Assembly (NCBI GenBank): GCA_033557465.1
Contig: CM066031.1
Location: 174,685,043 to 174,749,042, forward strand
Source: Ichthyophis bannanicus
Taxonomy: Eukaryota; Chordata; Amphibia; Gymnophiona; Ichthyophiidae
DNA: 64,000 nucleotides
Direction of reading: 5' to 3'
Part shown: positions 43,659-55,128 of the stretch, piece after piece
Position numbering within the stretch: position 1 is the first letter of the stretch
How the letters are laid out: each line of letters begins with the position of its first letter
Translations under genes and position numbers: made by a program
Notes under the pieces: model-generated
What the model saw: only the letters and a program-made list of their open reading frames with translations
What the model was told of the DNA's origin: nothing
Database searches by the model: none

Positions 43659-44756
43659 AAGATACAGAATATCAAAAGGCCCTGTGCTTTTTATTTATTT
43701 TTATTTATTTATCATGTTTTTTATTTTTGCCACTCGTAAGTCAAGAGAAACACTAGGGGTGGAAGATGGTATGGAGGTGTGAATGAAGATGCTGACCTGG
43801 ATGTTTGGGTACCTTTTTGTCCCAAATACAAGTCAAATTATCAGATGGGGTTAATAAGCAGTGCTGTCTGACAGTTTGACTCACAGCTGGGAAGGTTGTG
43901 GTTTGAACTGTCTATGGGCACTTGTGACCTGGATTAGCCACTGTCAGAGACAGAATGCTGGGTTTCATGGATGTTTCATCTAACTCCATATGGCACATTT
44001 TATGTTCAGACTGTTACATTAAAAGGGAAATGTTCCTGGGGCATGTTTAGGTCTAGGAGCAAAGTTCATGTACATATTTGCATCTTCACACCTACATGTG
44101 TATTTTTCAAGCAAAATTTTAAGAGCACAATGCAGCTGCAGTGACCAGATGTACTTTGGTTCAGAGAACTGAGATTAGACAGTAGCTTGATAATAGTGTC
44201 ATCTGCAGAAGGTCCTTGACTGAGCCCCTGAGCAACCAAAGGATCCAGTAGGAAACCTGTACGCGTTAGGCTCTGCTGTTGAATTTATCTTGCAGCTACC
44301 GCTGGTTTTCCTTCAACTCTGCTGCAGTCACTGTATGTATGATGGAGATTGTAACCATGAAATGGACTTTTCCTATATGAAAAATGCTGAGGGAGTGAGC
44401 AGGGCTTGGAGTTAGCTATAGGATTGTTCCAAATACAGTTATATCTGAACTTTTGGCTAAACAGCGGGACCAGAAAGGAAGCGTCAATGCCATTTCACCA
44501 GTCAAATAAAAAAAATATCCATCAAGCTGAATCTTTCCATAAAAATGATAGACATGCTTCTCCAAAGTAGGACTGTACCTTATTCTTTTTTTTTTCCCTA
44601 TAAAAGTAAGAAACAAATATCACAGAGAAGACAAGAAAAAGTCAATGACTCCAGAGCTAATCTGAGTACGTTTGCTTAGGAAGACACCATATTGGACTAT
44701 TATAAAGCTTGTTCGAGAATTTGTTTTCATCATTTCTAAAAAGACAATTCCTTGAA
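43659..44756. other. unassigned, no gene recognised
   Basis: AT-rich. A tract of 'tttatttattt' near 43690-43715 may be another L2-type tail, but nothing recognisable follows. The short open frames have no domain. Confidence 0.45.
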
Positions 44757-45056
44757 TATTTATTTATTTATTTTTATTTTATTTACATTCTCATATACCA
44801 CGCTATTCTGCATCAGTTTGGTTTACATTGAACAAACTGAAATTACATTGAACAGGGCATTATAAATTGGAGATAACTATTTTACAGGGAATATGGGCTA
44901 TGGAGGGTTAAGTGGCTTGCCCAAGACCACAAGGAGCACCTGTGGGACTAGAAACCCCAGTCCTTCCGGCCCAAGGTTGCTGTCCTCTAGTGGGATTTGA
45001 ACCCCCGACCTTCTGGCCTGAAGTACCATGCCCCAACCACTAGGCACCAATAGATT
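44757..45056 (-). mobile_element. tRNA/CORE SINE with L2-type tail
   Basis: Read on the minus strand: a tRNA-derived head at the right end (A-box-like TAGTGGTTGGGGC, B box GGTTCAAATCCC, with T-arm GGGGGTTCAAATCCC), a CORE/MIR-like middle (plus strand 'ggcttgcccaagaccacaag'), then a 3' part 'aaaccaaactgatgcagaat' and 'gtatatgag' ending in AAATAAATAAAT. The tail mirrors the 3' end of L2-2 at 32476-32545, so this SINE probably borrows L2 reverse transcriptase. Similar fragments lie at 24785-25010 and 63236-63385. Confidence 0.75.
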
Positions 45057-45666
45057 TGAGAGAAACAATCAGGGTGAATATCCATTAGATGCATACCCCA
45101 TAACTGTACTTTTCTTTAGAATTTCTAATTTAAATTGCTATGTTCAGATCTGCTCTGTGGGGTTGGAAGGCTACTTTTCCTTTTATATGCTGTGTCCCTT
45201 CAGTGTTCCTCCAGCTTGCAAATATTATGGCACCTTTTGTGTGTAGTGCTCTGTTTTCACCCTAATATTTTATACTGCCTTGCTGTTAACATTAAGGGGC
45301 CATTTCTTAACATTTATTGCATGGTAATGCCATTATCACACATTATCTACCACAGGGCCCTTTGCATAAAATGGGTCCTGAGGAAGATCATAAATGATAA
45401 TTAAATTACCATATGATAGCCATTATAAATGATCCAATAAACATTAAGTGGCATGTTTATTAAAGCACAATAAATGGATTAGTTCAGGATTTAATGCATG
45501 TTAACTGTCAGCTCAGACCCAGGTTAATATCATACACCATAACCAGACAAAATTCCCACACTGACCGCTTGGTGTGGGGTGGGGTGGGGTGAAAACATGG
45601 TGGGTTAGGGGTGGAGATAGGGTATGACCAGCAATGTTCCTGCCGAGTCGTCCAGCAGATAGTATA
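45057..45666. other. unassigned; left flank of hAT MITE
   Basis: AT-rich to 45500, then a short G-rich stretch (ggtgtggggtggggtgggg near 45572). No gene or element recognised. Confidence 0.4.
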
Positions 45667-45674
45667 CCATAGGT

Positions 45675-45851
45675 CAGAGGTTCCCAACTCCAGTCCTGGA
45701 GGGCCAAACACCATTCAGGTTTTCAGGCTGTCCCTAATAAATATGCATGAGATGCATTTGCATGTTCAAATGTACTCATGCATATTCATTAGGGACAGCC
45801 TGAAAACCTGAATGGTGTTTGGCCCTCCAGGATTGGAGTTGGGAACCTCTG
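45675..45851. mobile_element. palindromic hAT-type MITE
   Basis: A 177-bp nearly perfect palindrome. The ends are CAGAGGTTCCCAACTC and the complement. The 8-bp flanks are ccataggt (45667-45674) and ccgtaggt (45852-45859), one mismatch. A CAGnGGTTC end and an 8-bp duplication are the hAT signature. The arms share the phrase 'ctggagggccaaacaccatt' and 'ttcaggctgtccctaat'. Without a transposase it is non-autonomous. Confidence 0.88.
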
Positions 45852-45859
45852 CCGTAGGT

Positions 45860-46984
45860 GCAACTGAGCTGTCGATGAATTTAATGTGGGTCCATGTGAT
45901 AGGCTGGTGCCTAGTACACTACTTGCAGGGCACTGGCTGACCATGCCCTGACAGCACACATCCTTTGCATTTTCTGCACCCTACGTTTTACACATAATGC
46001 ATAGTAAGTACAAAAGCTTACCACATTTTTGTAAATGTCCCCCTAAACATTATGTAAGACTGAGGTATTCCAGTCTGGATTGACCTTTCTTTTCCCATGC
46101 TATAGTCTTACGAAATTTTGCAGTGAGGATGAAATCACTGTTACCATTTCCATCATATGCTTTTTAAAAGATGTAATTGTGTCTTTATACATGCATACCC
46201 ACATACTGTATGTACATGCATCTAAACTGAAGCTCGATGAAATGAGCATAACATTCCAGTTCTTTAATATCACTTGGATTGTGAACCTTTATTCCTATAC
46301 ATGCCATTTAACAGATATATCTCTCACTGTAGTTATGGGAAAATTCCTTTCAAATTTATGTGCTTATAATCTTCCAAGTTGCAGAGCAAAATGAAACTAA
46401 ATATTTTTTTCACTCTCTATAGTTGCTTTGCTTTCCCAGAGCTAGCTACAAATAATGTAGACAGCCGAAAAGTCATAACATTTGCTGTTCAGATACCGTA
46501 TTTAATAAATCATGCCACTATCCTGATCTGCTTTATTACAGTTTTTATGTGGTAGTCTTCTGGGTGATGGAATTGTCATCAGGAAGAGTTGCTACATGTT
46601 CAGTCTAGTTGTTATATTCTATTAAAGATATATTTTCCACTCTAATGCTTCATGTAGTTTTTACCTAAGGGTCAATTTTTAAAAAGCAGAAGGGATCACT
46701 TTATAAGCAACTTGAACATGTAGAACAGAGTTTTAAATGTTCAAGTAGGTGCTTCTAAAATTGCCCATGGGTATGCATGCATAAAAATAGGCAATCAGAA
46801 AACATACGACAGCCAGTGAATGTACTGTATAATGCCACTATCCATATATTTTCAATCACTATGGGGGTCATTTTAGAAGCCCTATTCATAAATTTCACCT
46901 CTGAAAATGGGCACTAAGACATGCAAAACTTGTGTTTCCTTACCATTCCCTTAGACATGTCCTAGTCCTCAACTATTGTATTTC
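45860..46984. other. unassigned, no gene recognised
   Basis: AT-rich interspersed sequence. 'atgggggtcattttagaagc' (46861) resembles a phrase near 21950, a possible shared repeat. Open frames such as 46080-46394 (+) have no domain and a composition like the surrounding DNA. Confidence 0.45.
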
Positions 46985-47085
46985 CTGTCTTGACTAGACT
47001 GTAAGCTCTGGTGAGCAGGGACTGTGTCTTACATTTATATAGCCTTGCAGAGCTATACAAATGATCAGTAGTAGTAGATTAGAGA
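46985..47085 (+). mobile_element. L2-like LINE 3' tip with (TAG)n tail
   Basis: 'gactgtaagctctggtgagc' and 'agggactgtgtctta' are the typical L2-type 3' end, followed by 'cagagctatacaaatgatc' and a short TAG repeat at 47070-47080. It is the same family as the minus-strand copy at 25091-25575. Confidence 0.65.
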
Positions 47086-47243
47086 CATCCCGAGGGCCAG
47101 TTTAGAAGCTGGATATATGCAAGGTGTGATCAAAAAGTATCAAGACTTGTTGTGTAGCTATATAACAATACATCGTACCATGATGCTATTAAGTGACCTA
47201 GTTATGTGCTCTGCATGTGCAGCGTGTAGCATGGCTGCAGCAC

Positions 47244-47256
47244 ACCTGTACTTTTT
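47244..47256 (+). repeat. target-site duplication of L1 copy C, left
   Basis: acctgtacttttt is repeated at 55263-55275 on the other side of the L1. Confidence 0.8.
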
Positions 47257-50200
47257 AAAAAAAAAATTATTTAACTTTTCATCCAACAATACAAATAATC
47301 AAAACATATAACAGAACATACAACCAAAGAATTATTGCTCCTCCCTACCACCCCACCACCCCCACCCTTCCGTCCACCAGCAAAAAAAAAGGACATGCTA
47401 ATGTCAAAATGCTCATATTACAATTCACTTTGGTAAAGTGGTTTACAGACACTAGGCAACTAACATTTAGCCTCATCCCCAAACTCTATTAAAGCTTTCC
47501 ATTTACTTCTACTATGAGGGGATTGCAGCCAACCCTTATGGGGCATTAGTTCAAATTTACTGTATGTACAAACTTGATTCCACCATGCTTGCTAATGAAG
47601 GTCTGCAATTTCCTTCCAGTTCCGTATCTGATAGCATATAGCAATGCCCAACAGAAAGTCTAGCAGGAAAGCATCATTGCTATTCCTTAAAGAGACGCGC
47701 GAGACTGAGCGGAAAACTAAGAATTCCCATGTAAGGGGGACTCTTAAGACCCAAAACCATTTGGACAGTCTCTCACACCTTCATCCAATAAGTTTGGGCA
47801 CTAGGACAATCATAGACTACGTGTCTGAAAGTGCCAATATCCATTTGGCAAATCCAACACTTATTGTTTGAAGTCTTATCCCACCTATTGACTCGCACTG
47901 GGGTAACATAGGTCCTATGGTCAAAAAAGAATAACGTTTGAGTAATGGAGGCAGATTTAGTAACCCTTATATGGGTAGACCAGAATTTCTCCCAACCCTT
48001 TTGTGACAAAACAATATCAGTATCTCTCACCCATGCACTCCCTAGACTGACTGAACATCCAGGGCTGGCTTGTTTTAATTCTTTATACAGGGAGGAGGCC
48101 TTCCCCCTAACCTCCTGCACTTGCTTAATTATGGTACTCAACTTCCCTTCAGCCTTCAGCTGCTGGACATCTCCTAGGGTTCTCACAACGCAATGCTTCA
48201 ATTGAACCCATTGAAAGTAAGCCGAGCCCGGAAGATGGAATTCCAGTTGTATTATATCAAAGCTTTTCCACTTATCATTTTCTAACAACTGTCCAACAGT
48301 CCAGATGTTCCTACTGTACCAGGATTTCCAAGCAAAGGTTTTGTGCTGTATCTTAAAGAGTGGATTATACCACAGGGGCAGACACACAGAAACCTCCTTC
48401 CCTGGGTTACTGACTTGCATTAATTTCTGGAAAGCCCTTTGTGTGTCAATGATCATTTGTGGTCTCAAACATGTGCCACCGAATACCATACCTGGGATTA
48501 GATGCAATGGGAAAGGGGCCACAATTTTCTCCTCCAGACGTAACCAGACCGGGCTTTGCTCATTCAACTGTTCCGACCATCTAACCCCTTGCTTCATCAA
48601 AAATGCACTATGATAGAGGTGGAAGTCTGGGAAGTTTACCCCCCCCCCCCCATTCTCCTTATTAGCCTTGAGCTTTTTAAGTGCAATTCTAGGAGGTTTA
48701 TTATTCCACAGAAAGAGAGTTAAAAGTTTCTCCATCTGTTGCCTGCGCAGGGAGATACAATGGCAGCATTTCTAGAATATAATTTATTTTGGGGACTATT
48801 GCCATTTTGATTGTCTCCAGCCACCCCCACCACGATAACGCCAAAGGAGACCATTTAGCAGTCATTGACTGTATAGTAGATAGTAAAGATTTAACATTAA
48901 AATGGACCATTTCCTCAAGGGGGTGGCAGTTATGGACTCCTAGGTATTTCACCAGTTTTGGGTCCCAAACAAAGGGAAATTTTGACAGCTCATCCTTAAA
49001 AATGCAAGAATTGAGGGGAAAGCTACAGATTTAGACCAGTTGATCTTGTATCCCGAAAGCTCCGAGTACAGCTCGATCTGGTCTAAAATATAGCCAATCG
49101 ACTCCGGGGTAGTAAATAAAAGAAGATCATCAGCGTAAACTGACAGTTTGATTTCTTTGCCCATCATATTAAAACCATTATTCTGAGGGTTTTGTCACAA
49201 TAAGAGGGCTAAAGGTTCAAGAGCAATGTTAAACAGCATTGGGGTAGCGGGCATCCCTGTCGAGATCCACGGCCCAGCAGGAGTTCACGAGATTGAGTAT
49301 TATTCACACAAATACTTGCTAATGGCCGGGCGTACAATACTTTAATTAAGTTGATAAAGCCTGCTCCAAAGCCAAACCATCTAAGGATGGAAAACAGAAA
49401 CCCCCATTCCAACTGATCAAAAGCCTTTTCGGCATCCAGCGACAATCCTACCAACGGGCCCTCCAGATTCTCCGCCCCAGCCAACACGTGACAGAAGAGT
49501 ATAGCATTATCCGCGGTCGACCTACCCTCTACAAAACCACATTGATTTGGATGGACCAGGGAGAGGACCACCTTTGCCAGGCGATGTGCTAAGACAGTCG
49601 CATAAATCTTATAATCTACGTTCAGTAATGAAATTGGACGGTAATTGCTTACCAACTGTGGATCCCTCCCTTCCTTTTCAATCACTACTATATTTGCTGA
49701 GGCAAAAGAGCCTACTTGGGGGCTTTCTTCCAACAATGCTTGATAGTATTGCTGCAAAAACGGTCCCAAATCCTTAGCAAAGGCTTTAAAAAATTCTGAA
49801 GGTAAGCCATCTGGGCCAGTGGCTTTCCCTGTCACTAGGGAGTCAATTGCCCTCTGTATCTCCACTAAAGAGATCGGCTTATCTAACAGGGCAGATGCCT
49901 CTGGTTCTACCATCGGCCTTTGAATCTTGTCTAACAATTGTGAGAAAGCTTCCTGCTAGCATTCCGCCTCCGAAGTATATAACTGTGCAAAAAAGGATCT
50001 GAAAGATTCTGCAATCTCAGAATCCCCAACCAACAGCTCTGAGCCTCTCTGATCTCGAATGGCGGCAATTCTCTCAAGGCACTTGCAAGAAGCCCGCCGG
50101 CTTTATTACCTTCTCCATAGTAAGTGCCTTCCTGGGCTTTAACATTCTGCGAGGCCTCCGACGTTAGGATTTGATTATATCTAAACCACAGCCTTTGCAA

Positions 50201-50790
50201 CCACAATAGTATACATGGGTCTGACCGTTTAGTCAATACACGCTCTCCATCCCTTATTTGCACCTCCAGCACTTTCAATTGCTTTTTGCACTGCTTAGCC
50301 TGCTCTATACTAAAACTGGTTATAACAGCTCTCAAAGAGGCTTTTAAGCCCTCCCATCTAGCCCACCCTTTAGTCAGATGTGGTGAGTTAAAGTAAAAAT
50401 ATTCCCCAATGGCCTTCTGTATCTTTAAACGGAAATCCCCATTATCCAACAATGCTCTACTGAAGAACCACCTTGCAGTTGAGGAACCCAAACCAATATC
50501 CTGTATCAGCACTGACACAGCGGCATGATCCGAAACATGAGTCGCGTGAATCTCTGCTGCGACCATATTTGGGGTCAAAGAATTAGATATCAGAATATAA
50601 TCAATTCTCGATAGAGACTGGTGGGGGGGGGGGGAGAAAAAAAAGCAAATTCCAAGTCTCCTGGATGAAACATTCGCCATGCATCTACTAGTCCCATCTC
50701 CCCCATCATGGAGGTGAGGACCCCTCTGAGCTTTAGAGGGCCCTAGAGTTCTAGGAGGCTTCCTGTCCACAAGGGCATCCAGTACTAGAT

Positions 50791-50806
50791 TAAAATCCCC
50801 AACCAG
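50791..50806 (+). repeat. imperfect target-site duplication, left (ORF1-only element)
   Basis: taaaatccccaaccag compares with taaaattccccacccag at 53383-53399: one inserted base and one substitution. Confidence 0.65.
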
Positions 50807-51823
50807 GGAGAGGAGAGACGGTCCTGCTGGGGAAAGCGAGATCAGCTGTGATCGCTGAGTGAGAGCGTCTGACGTCATCATCCTGCCCTATAATAGTCTG
50901 GGCTGAACCGCGGGACTGTAGAGAGGAGAGACGGTCCTGCTGGGGAAAGCGAGATCAGCTGCGATCGCTGAGTGAGAGCGTCTGATGTCATCATCCTGCC
51001 CTATAATAGTCTGGGCTGAACAGCAGGACTGTGGAGAGGAGAGACGGTCCTGCTGGGGAAAGCGAGATCAGCTTCGATCGCTGAGTGAGAGCGTCTGACG
51101 TCATCATCCTGCCCTATAATAGTCTGGGCTGAACCGCGGGACTGTGGAGAGGAGAGACGGTCCTGCTGGGGAAAGCGAGATCAGCTGCGATCGCTGAGTG
51201 AGAGCGTCTGACGTCATCATCCTGCCCTATAATAGTCTGGGCTGAACCGCAGGACTGTGGAGAGGAGAGACGGTCCTGCTGGGGAAAGCGAGATCAGCTG
51301 CGATCGCTGAGTGAGAGCGTCTGACGTCATCATCCTGCCCTATAATAGTCTGGGCTGAACAGCAGGACTGTGGAGAGGAGAGACGGTCCTGCTGGGGAAA
51401 GCGAGATGAGCTGCGATCGCTGAGTGAGAGCGTCTGACGTCATCATCCTGCCCTATAATAGTCTGGGCTGAACCGCGGGACTGTGGAGAGGAGAGACGGT
51501 CCTGCTGGGAAAAGCGAGATCAGCTGCGATCGCTGAGTGAGAGCGTCTGACGTCATCATCCTGCCCTATAATAGTCTGGGCTGAACCGCGGGACTGTGGA
51601 GAGGAGAGACGGTCCTGCTGGGGAAAGCGAGATCAGCTGCGATCACTGAGTGAGAGCGTCTGACGTCATCATCCTGCCCTATAATAGTCTGGGCTGAACC
51701 GCGGGACTGTGGAGAGGAGAGACGGTCCTGCTGGGGAAAGCGAGATCAGCTGCGATCGCTGAATGAGAGCGTCTGACGTCATCATCCTGCCCTATAATAG
51801 TCTGGGCTGAACCGCGGGACGCG
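50807..51823 (+). promoter_or_regulatory. nine 113-bp monomers with CRE and TATA-like motifs
   Basis: Units start at 50807, 50920, 51033, 51146, 51259, 51372, 51485, 51598 and 51711, all exactly 113 bp, with only scattered single-base differences. Each contains a cAMP-response element TGACGTCA (first at 50870-50877; the second unit has TGATGTCA), followed about 17 bp later by a TATA-like 'cctataatag'. The last unit ends in a GC-rich leader with NotI-like gcggccgc. This is the layout of tandem promoter monomers upstream of rodent L1 ORF1. The array begins at a monomer boundary. Confidence 0.85.
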
Positions 51824-51954
51824 GTCGCGGCCGCGTCTTTGGGCGCGACCGAAGGGGCGTGACCAAAGGGGCAGGTCACGCCCCTTTGGAGCCCCTTCGG
51901 AGATTTTCGGAGAGTTTCAGAGGGGTGTGGAGGTGTGGATTTTAATATTCTTCA

Positions 51955-53147
51955 ATGGGGAAACGTCGTAAGAAGAGCTTTCCAGCTGTGTCGACTATGA
52001 AGGCCCCAAAAAGCGAGGGCCCTATGGATAAACATCTAGTCAGGCGAACCCTGGAAGGTGGGAGTATGGAGTCGTCTGCTGCTGTGAGTACCTCCTCGTT
52101 GTCCACCTCTTCTCCGATTGGGGGTGTTACCCTACCCCACTTGCCACAGAATCTCGGCGGGATTGTAGACGGAGGTGAGAAGGGAGTTTCCCCTCAGGCC
52201 TCCGACCTGGGGTCTGGCTTAGTTTTGGGAGATACTATCCCTAGTGTTAAATTATTGCCGTTACCTAAAGTTGTTCAGGTATCTTCAGCGAAGGGAGGAT
52301 TGGAAATTTCCTTGATCCCTCCTTCGGATGTATCGCTTAAAGATATTTGGACTATTGTGACTCGGACTGAAGCAAGTCTGACTGGAACTTTGGGACAAAT
52401 TGAAGAGTTCACAAAAGATGCTGTTGCTAAGTTTATAGATTATGATGAGCAATTAGGTGTGGTTGGGGAACGCCTGGGGCAATTAGAAACTAAAGTAAAT
52501 ACTGTTAGAGCTATTTCTGTAGCCTCTGTAACGGATAGCTTGTATGTTCGTAGACAGTTGGAAAATTTTGAGAATTTAATGAGGTCGAAGAACTTGCAGT
52601 GTTTAAATTTTCCTATCACGCACTACTTGTCTCCACTTATTCTCTTTTATAAGTATCTGAAAGAGGTGTTGCTTTTTGAGCAACCTGAAATCTTTAAAAT
52701 TGCAAATATTTACTATATACCTAAATTTAAAAAAAGATGTCTAGTGAGAGAGATGATGTGGTAGGAGCTCAGGTGGCCTCTCCCCCTAGTTTAGAACTTT
52801 CTGATTTTTTGGAATCCTCTTCGGATAATATAACCACTCGCGCTACGCTGGTGGTTACTTTTTATTCCGAGATGGATAAGAATTCTGTTATGAAAACGTA
52901 TTTCTCTAAGAAACATGCTATTTTTTGTGGTTTTAGGGTTACTCTTTTCCCGGACGTCTCAAAATCAACCCAGATGCTCCGGAAGGCCTTTCTGGGGTTG
53001 AAGGACCGTACACTTGCATTGGGAGCTACTTTTTTCCTTAAGTCCCCATGCAAGTGTATAGTTGGACATGCTGGGAAAAGTTATGGTTTTATGGAATCTG
53101 ACCAGTTATTGGCCTATCTTAAAGCCCAGGAATCCCAGTCTAAGTGA
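51955..53147 (+). pseudogene. divergent L1-type ORF1, one frame slip
   Basis: An RNA-binding ORF1p. The first frame (ATG 51955 to 52764) starts MGKRRKKSFPAVSTMKAPK, then has a Ser/Gly/Pro-rich head, a coiled-coil region (about 125-205: SLTGTLGQIEEF ... VGERLGQLETKVNTVR), and an RRM opening RRQLENFENLMRSKNLQCL. At the seven-A run 52729-52735 the frame must shift by -1 to continue as MSSERDDVVGAQ, DNITTRATLVVTFYSEMD, FPDVSKSTQMLRKAFLGLKDR and YGFMESDQLLAYLKAQES, the equivalent of the C-terminal domain of copies A-C (FPDLAKPT...). One base would restore the frame; programmed slippage is conceivable but unproved. Confidence 0.8.
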
Positions 53148-53382
53148 AAAGTTAGTATTTAGGGTTTAGAATCGATTTATCTCCTTTCCCTGGATAATTA
53201 TTTTCCTATATTGTTTTTCATTTGATATGGCCTGTGTCTCTTTTCTCCCATGATGTGGACTTGTAGTTGCAGATATGTGTTATGTTGGGCCTTAGGGTCT
53301 CATGTTTTCCTTTTTGTTTTTCTGATATTACCTGTATTGTTCAATTATGTACAATTTAAAAATGCTCAATAAAAAAAAATAA

Positions 53383-53399
53383 TAAAATTCCCCACCCAG
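53383..53399 (+). repeat. imperfect target-site duplication, right
   Basis: Partner of 50791-50806, directly after the A-rich tail. Confidence 0.65.
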
Positions 53400-54288
53400 C
53401 ACTTTTGGAATTGAGGGATCTGCCTGTATTTCCTCCGCTAACATTCAAAAGAAATCTGGGCAGTCCTTGTTAGGAGCATATATGTTCATTAAAATTAACT
53501 CCAGAGCTCCCACTTTAATACGAACTTTGGTCCATCTGCCTTCCTGATCTGCTCTCGTTTGAATCACGGTTAAGTTGAGAGACTTCCGGGCTAGAATGGC
53601 CACCCCATTATGTTTACCCCTCGCTGAGGAGAAAGCTAATAATATAAAGGGCTTAATGTTTAACTTCAGCGGCTCCTTCTCGCTGAGATGAGTCTCCTGC
53701 AACATTAAAATGTCTCCTTTTTCCTGCTTACCATATAAAAGAATTTTCCTCCGTTTTATGGGATTGTTTATAAGTTTTACATTTAAGGAGAGAATTTTAA
53801 TAGGTGCCATATTTCAACATCAATTAGTGCTCTTTACTCTCTCCACCAAGTTGTTCTCAAATTTATTTGCAATTAGACCCTTCATAGACATCGCCCAATC
53901 ATTCTTTGCCCACCCTGCAAACCTTACCCTTAACATTATCCATACATTGTACCATTTCATATTGCTCACTTTAACAATAACTAGCCACCAGTAAATAAAG
54001 AGCACATACCCATACCTGGCGGATCTTAGGGTGGAGAGAAAACCTAAAGACCAACCAGGTGAACCCAAAGCAAGCAGAACAGGTGCAGAGGAGCCTTCCT
54101 ATAAGCTCTTAACTGATTGTGCTACCCAAAACAAACTTATCTAAACACATAGAAAAGACAATCTTAGTCTCAGCTTCTATGACAGAGTACAAAGTCTCAT
54201 CCTCCACCTTGCGTGCCACTCCATCTCCGTTCCTGTGCTCTCGAACACAGACCCAAGGACCATATAAGAAGGCCACTCTCTATTGGTC

Positions 54289-55128
54289 TCACCGCATCAG
54301 TTCCTGCTCTTTCTCATCAATAAAAGCATGTAAACTATCAGGATCCTCGAAAGTCCTTGTATGATTATGAATCGTAATTCTTATTCTCGCCGGGTGGAAC
54401 AGCCCGAATCTCGCTTGCAGCCGTTGCAATCTAGGCCTCATTTCTAAGAACCTTTTCCTCTTTTCCACAGTGCTCTTAGCGAAATCAGGAAAAAACATCA
54501 ATTTATGACCCTCAAATTCTACAGGAGATCGAGCACAAGCCACCTCCATGATTCTGAGTACCTGTTGATGTCGCAAAACTTTGAGGCTTATCAGCAGGGG
54601 CCTTTTGCTGCCTGGCAAGACTTGTGAAGGGATCCGATGCACTCTCTCTATCTCGAAAGGCATATCTAAGGCAAGCTTTAGCGTTGTAGGTATCAATCTG
54701 TGCAGAAAAGCAAAAATATCTTTCCCTTCAGGGACCCCAACAATTCTAATAATATTCCTGCGGGATCAGTTATTGTTTTCTTCCAGCTCTTTCTGCAGTT
54801 GTTTAATTTGTTTGGCCTGTTTGGCCAATGCCTTCATCCTTTCCTCGTGCACCATCACTTTCTGTTCCGTCTGCTCCTGGCGCATATTAAGATTCTCCAT
54901 ACTGCTCTTTAGCCTACCAATATCCTCCTGCACAGTAGAGAGCGACTCACTGTTTGCGGTCACAATTTCTTTAATTGCACACACCTCTACCAACAGCTCT
55001 TGGATAGCCTCGGGGTATTCCCGTGCAGCCACCATTTTCTGCGGTGACGGAGGCTTCGTCTTAGATCTCTTCACGCTCGTGTTCTGGCTCGAGGTAAAAT
55101 CCAAATGGGCCAATTTGGATCCAGACAT
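54289..55128 (-). pseudogene. L1 copy C ORF1, one CpG-decay stop
   Basis: RNA-binding ORF1p of 280 codons. The start MSGSKLAHLDFTSSQNTSVKR is followed by KPPSPQK, a long coiled coil (EIVTANSESLSTVQEDIGRL ... QIKQLQKELEENNN), then a TGA at 54766-54768 where copies A and B have CGA/CGG-type arginine (NNRARRN). After it the frame continues RRNIIRIVGVPEGKDI, IERVHRIP, LISLKVLRHQQV, FFPDFAKSTVEKRKRFLEM, HPARIRITIHNHTRTF and ends QELMR. The stop is explained by a C-to-T change in CGA. It is otherwise open. Confidence 0.88.

Larger units (their letters stand above)
50807..53382 (+). mobile_element. ORF1-only L1 relative with promoter monomers
   Basis: A 2.6-kb insertion in the opposite orientation to its L1 host. 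It consists of nine 113-bp tandem monomers (50807-51823), a short GC-rich leader, an ORF1 (one frame slip), a ~220-bp 3'UTR, AATAAA at about 53368-53373 and an A-rich tail. The nearly matching flanks at 50791-50806 and 53383-53399 indicate target-primed insertion. No ORF2 is present: the ORF1 stop at 53147 is followed directly by 3'UTR. Like mammalian HAL1 it would need a reverse transcriptase in trans. Confidence 0.85.
47773..53810 (-). pseudogene. L1 copy C ORF2, split and frameshifted
   Basis: Start MAPIKILSLNVKLINNPIKRR at 53810, then MLQETHLSEKEPL (catalytic Glu) and a stop after APNKDCPDFF near 53445. After the insertion it resumes at ~50790 with VGDFNLVLDALVDRKPP, RIDYILISNSL and HVSDHAAVSV. 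RT motifs lie at 49937-49209 (SNYRPISLLNVDYKI, HPNQCGFVEGRSTADNA, SLDAEKAFDQLEW, RGSRQGCPL) and 49167-48949 (LSVYADDLLLF), and the C-terminus at 48952-47773 with CWICQMDIGTFRHVVYDC. At least four frame breaks separate these blocks, including a C run at 48640-48651. All catalytic motifs are recognisable. Confidence 0.88.

Noticed and set aside
44995..45056. Functional tRNA gene on the minus strand
   Set aside because: Acceptor and anticodon stems do not pair and the sequence runs into a CORE/L2 tail, so it is a SINE head.
50807..51823. CRISPR array or coding tandem repeat
   Set aside because: Units are contiguous 113-bp copies without unique spacers, and they precede an L1-type ORF1 in a eukaryotic setting. 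Promoter monomers fit better.
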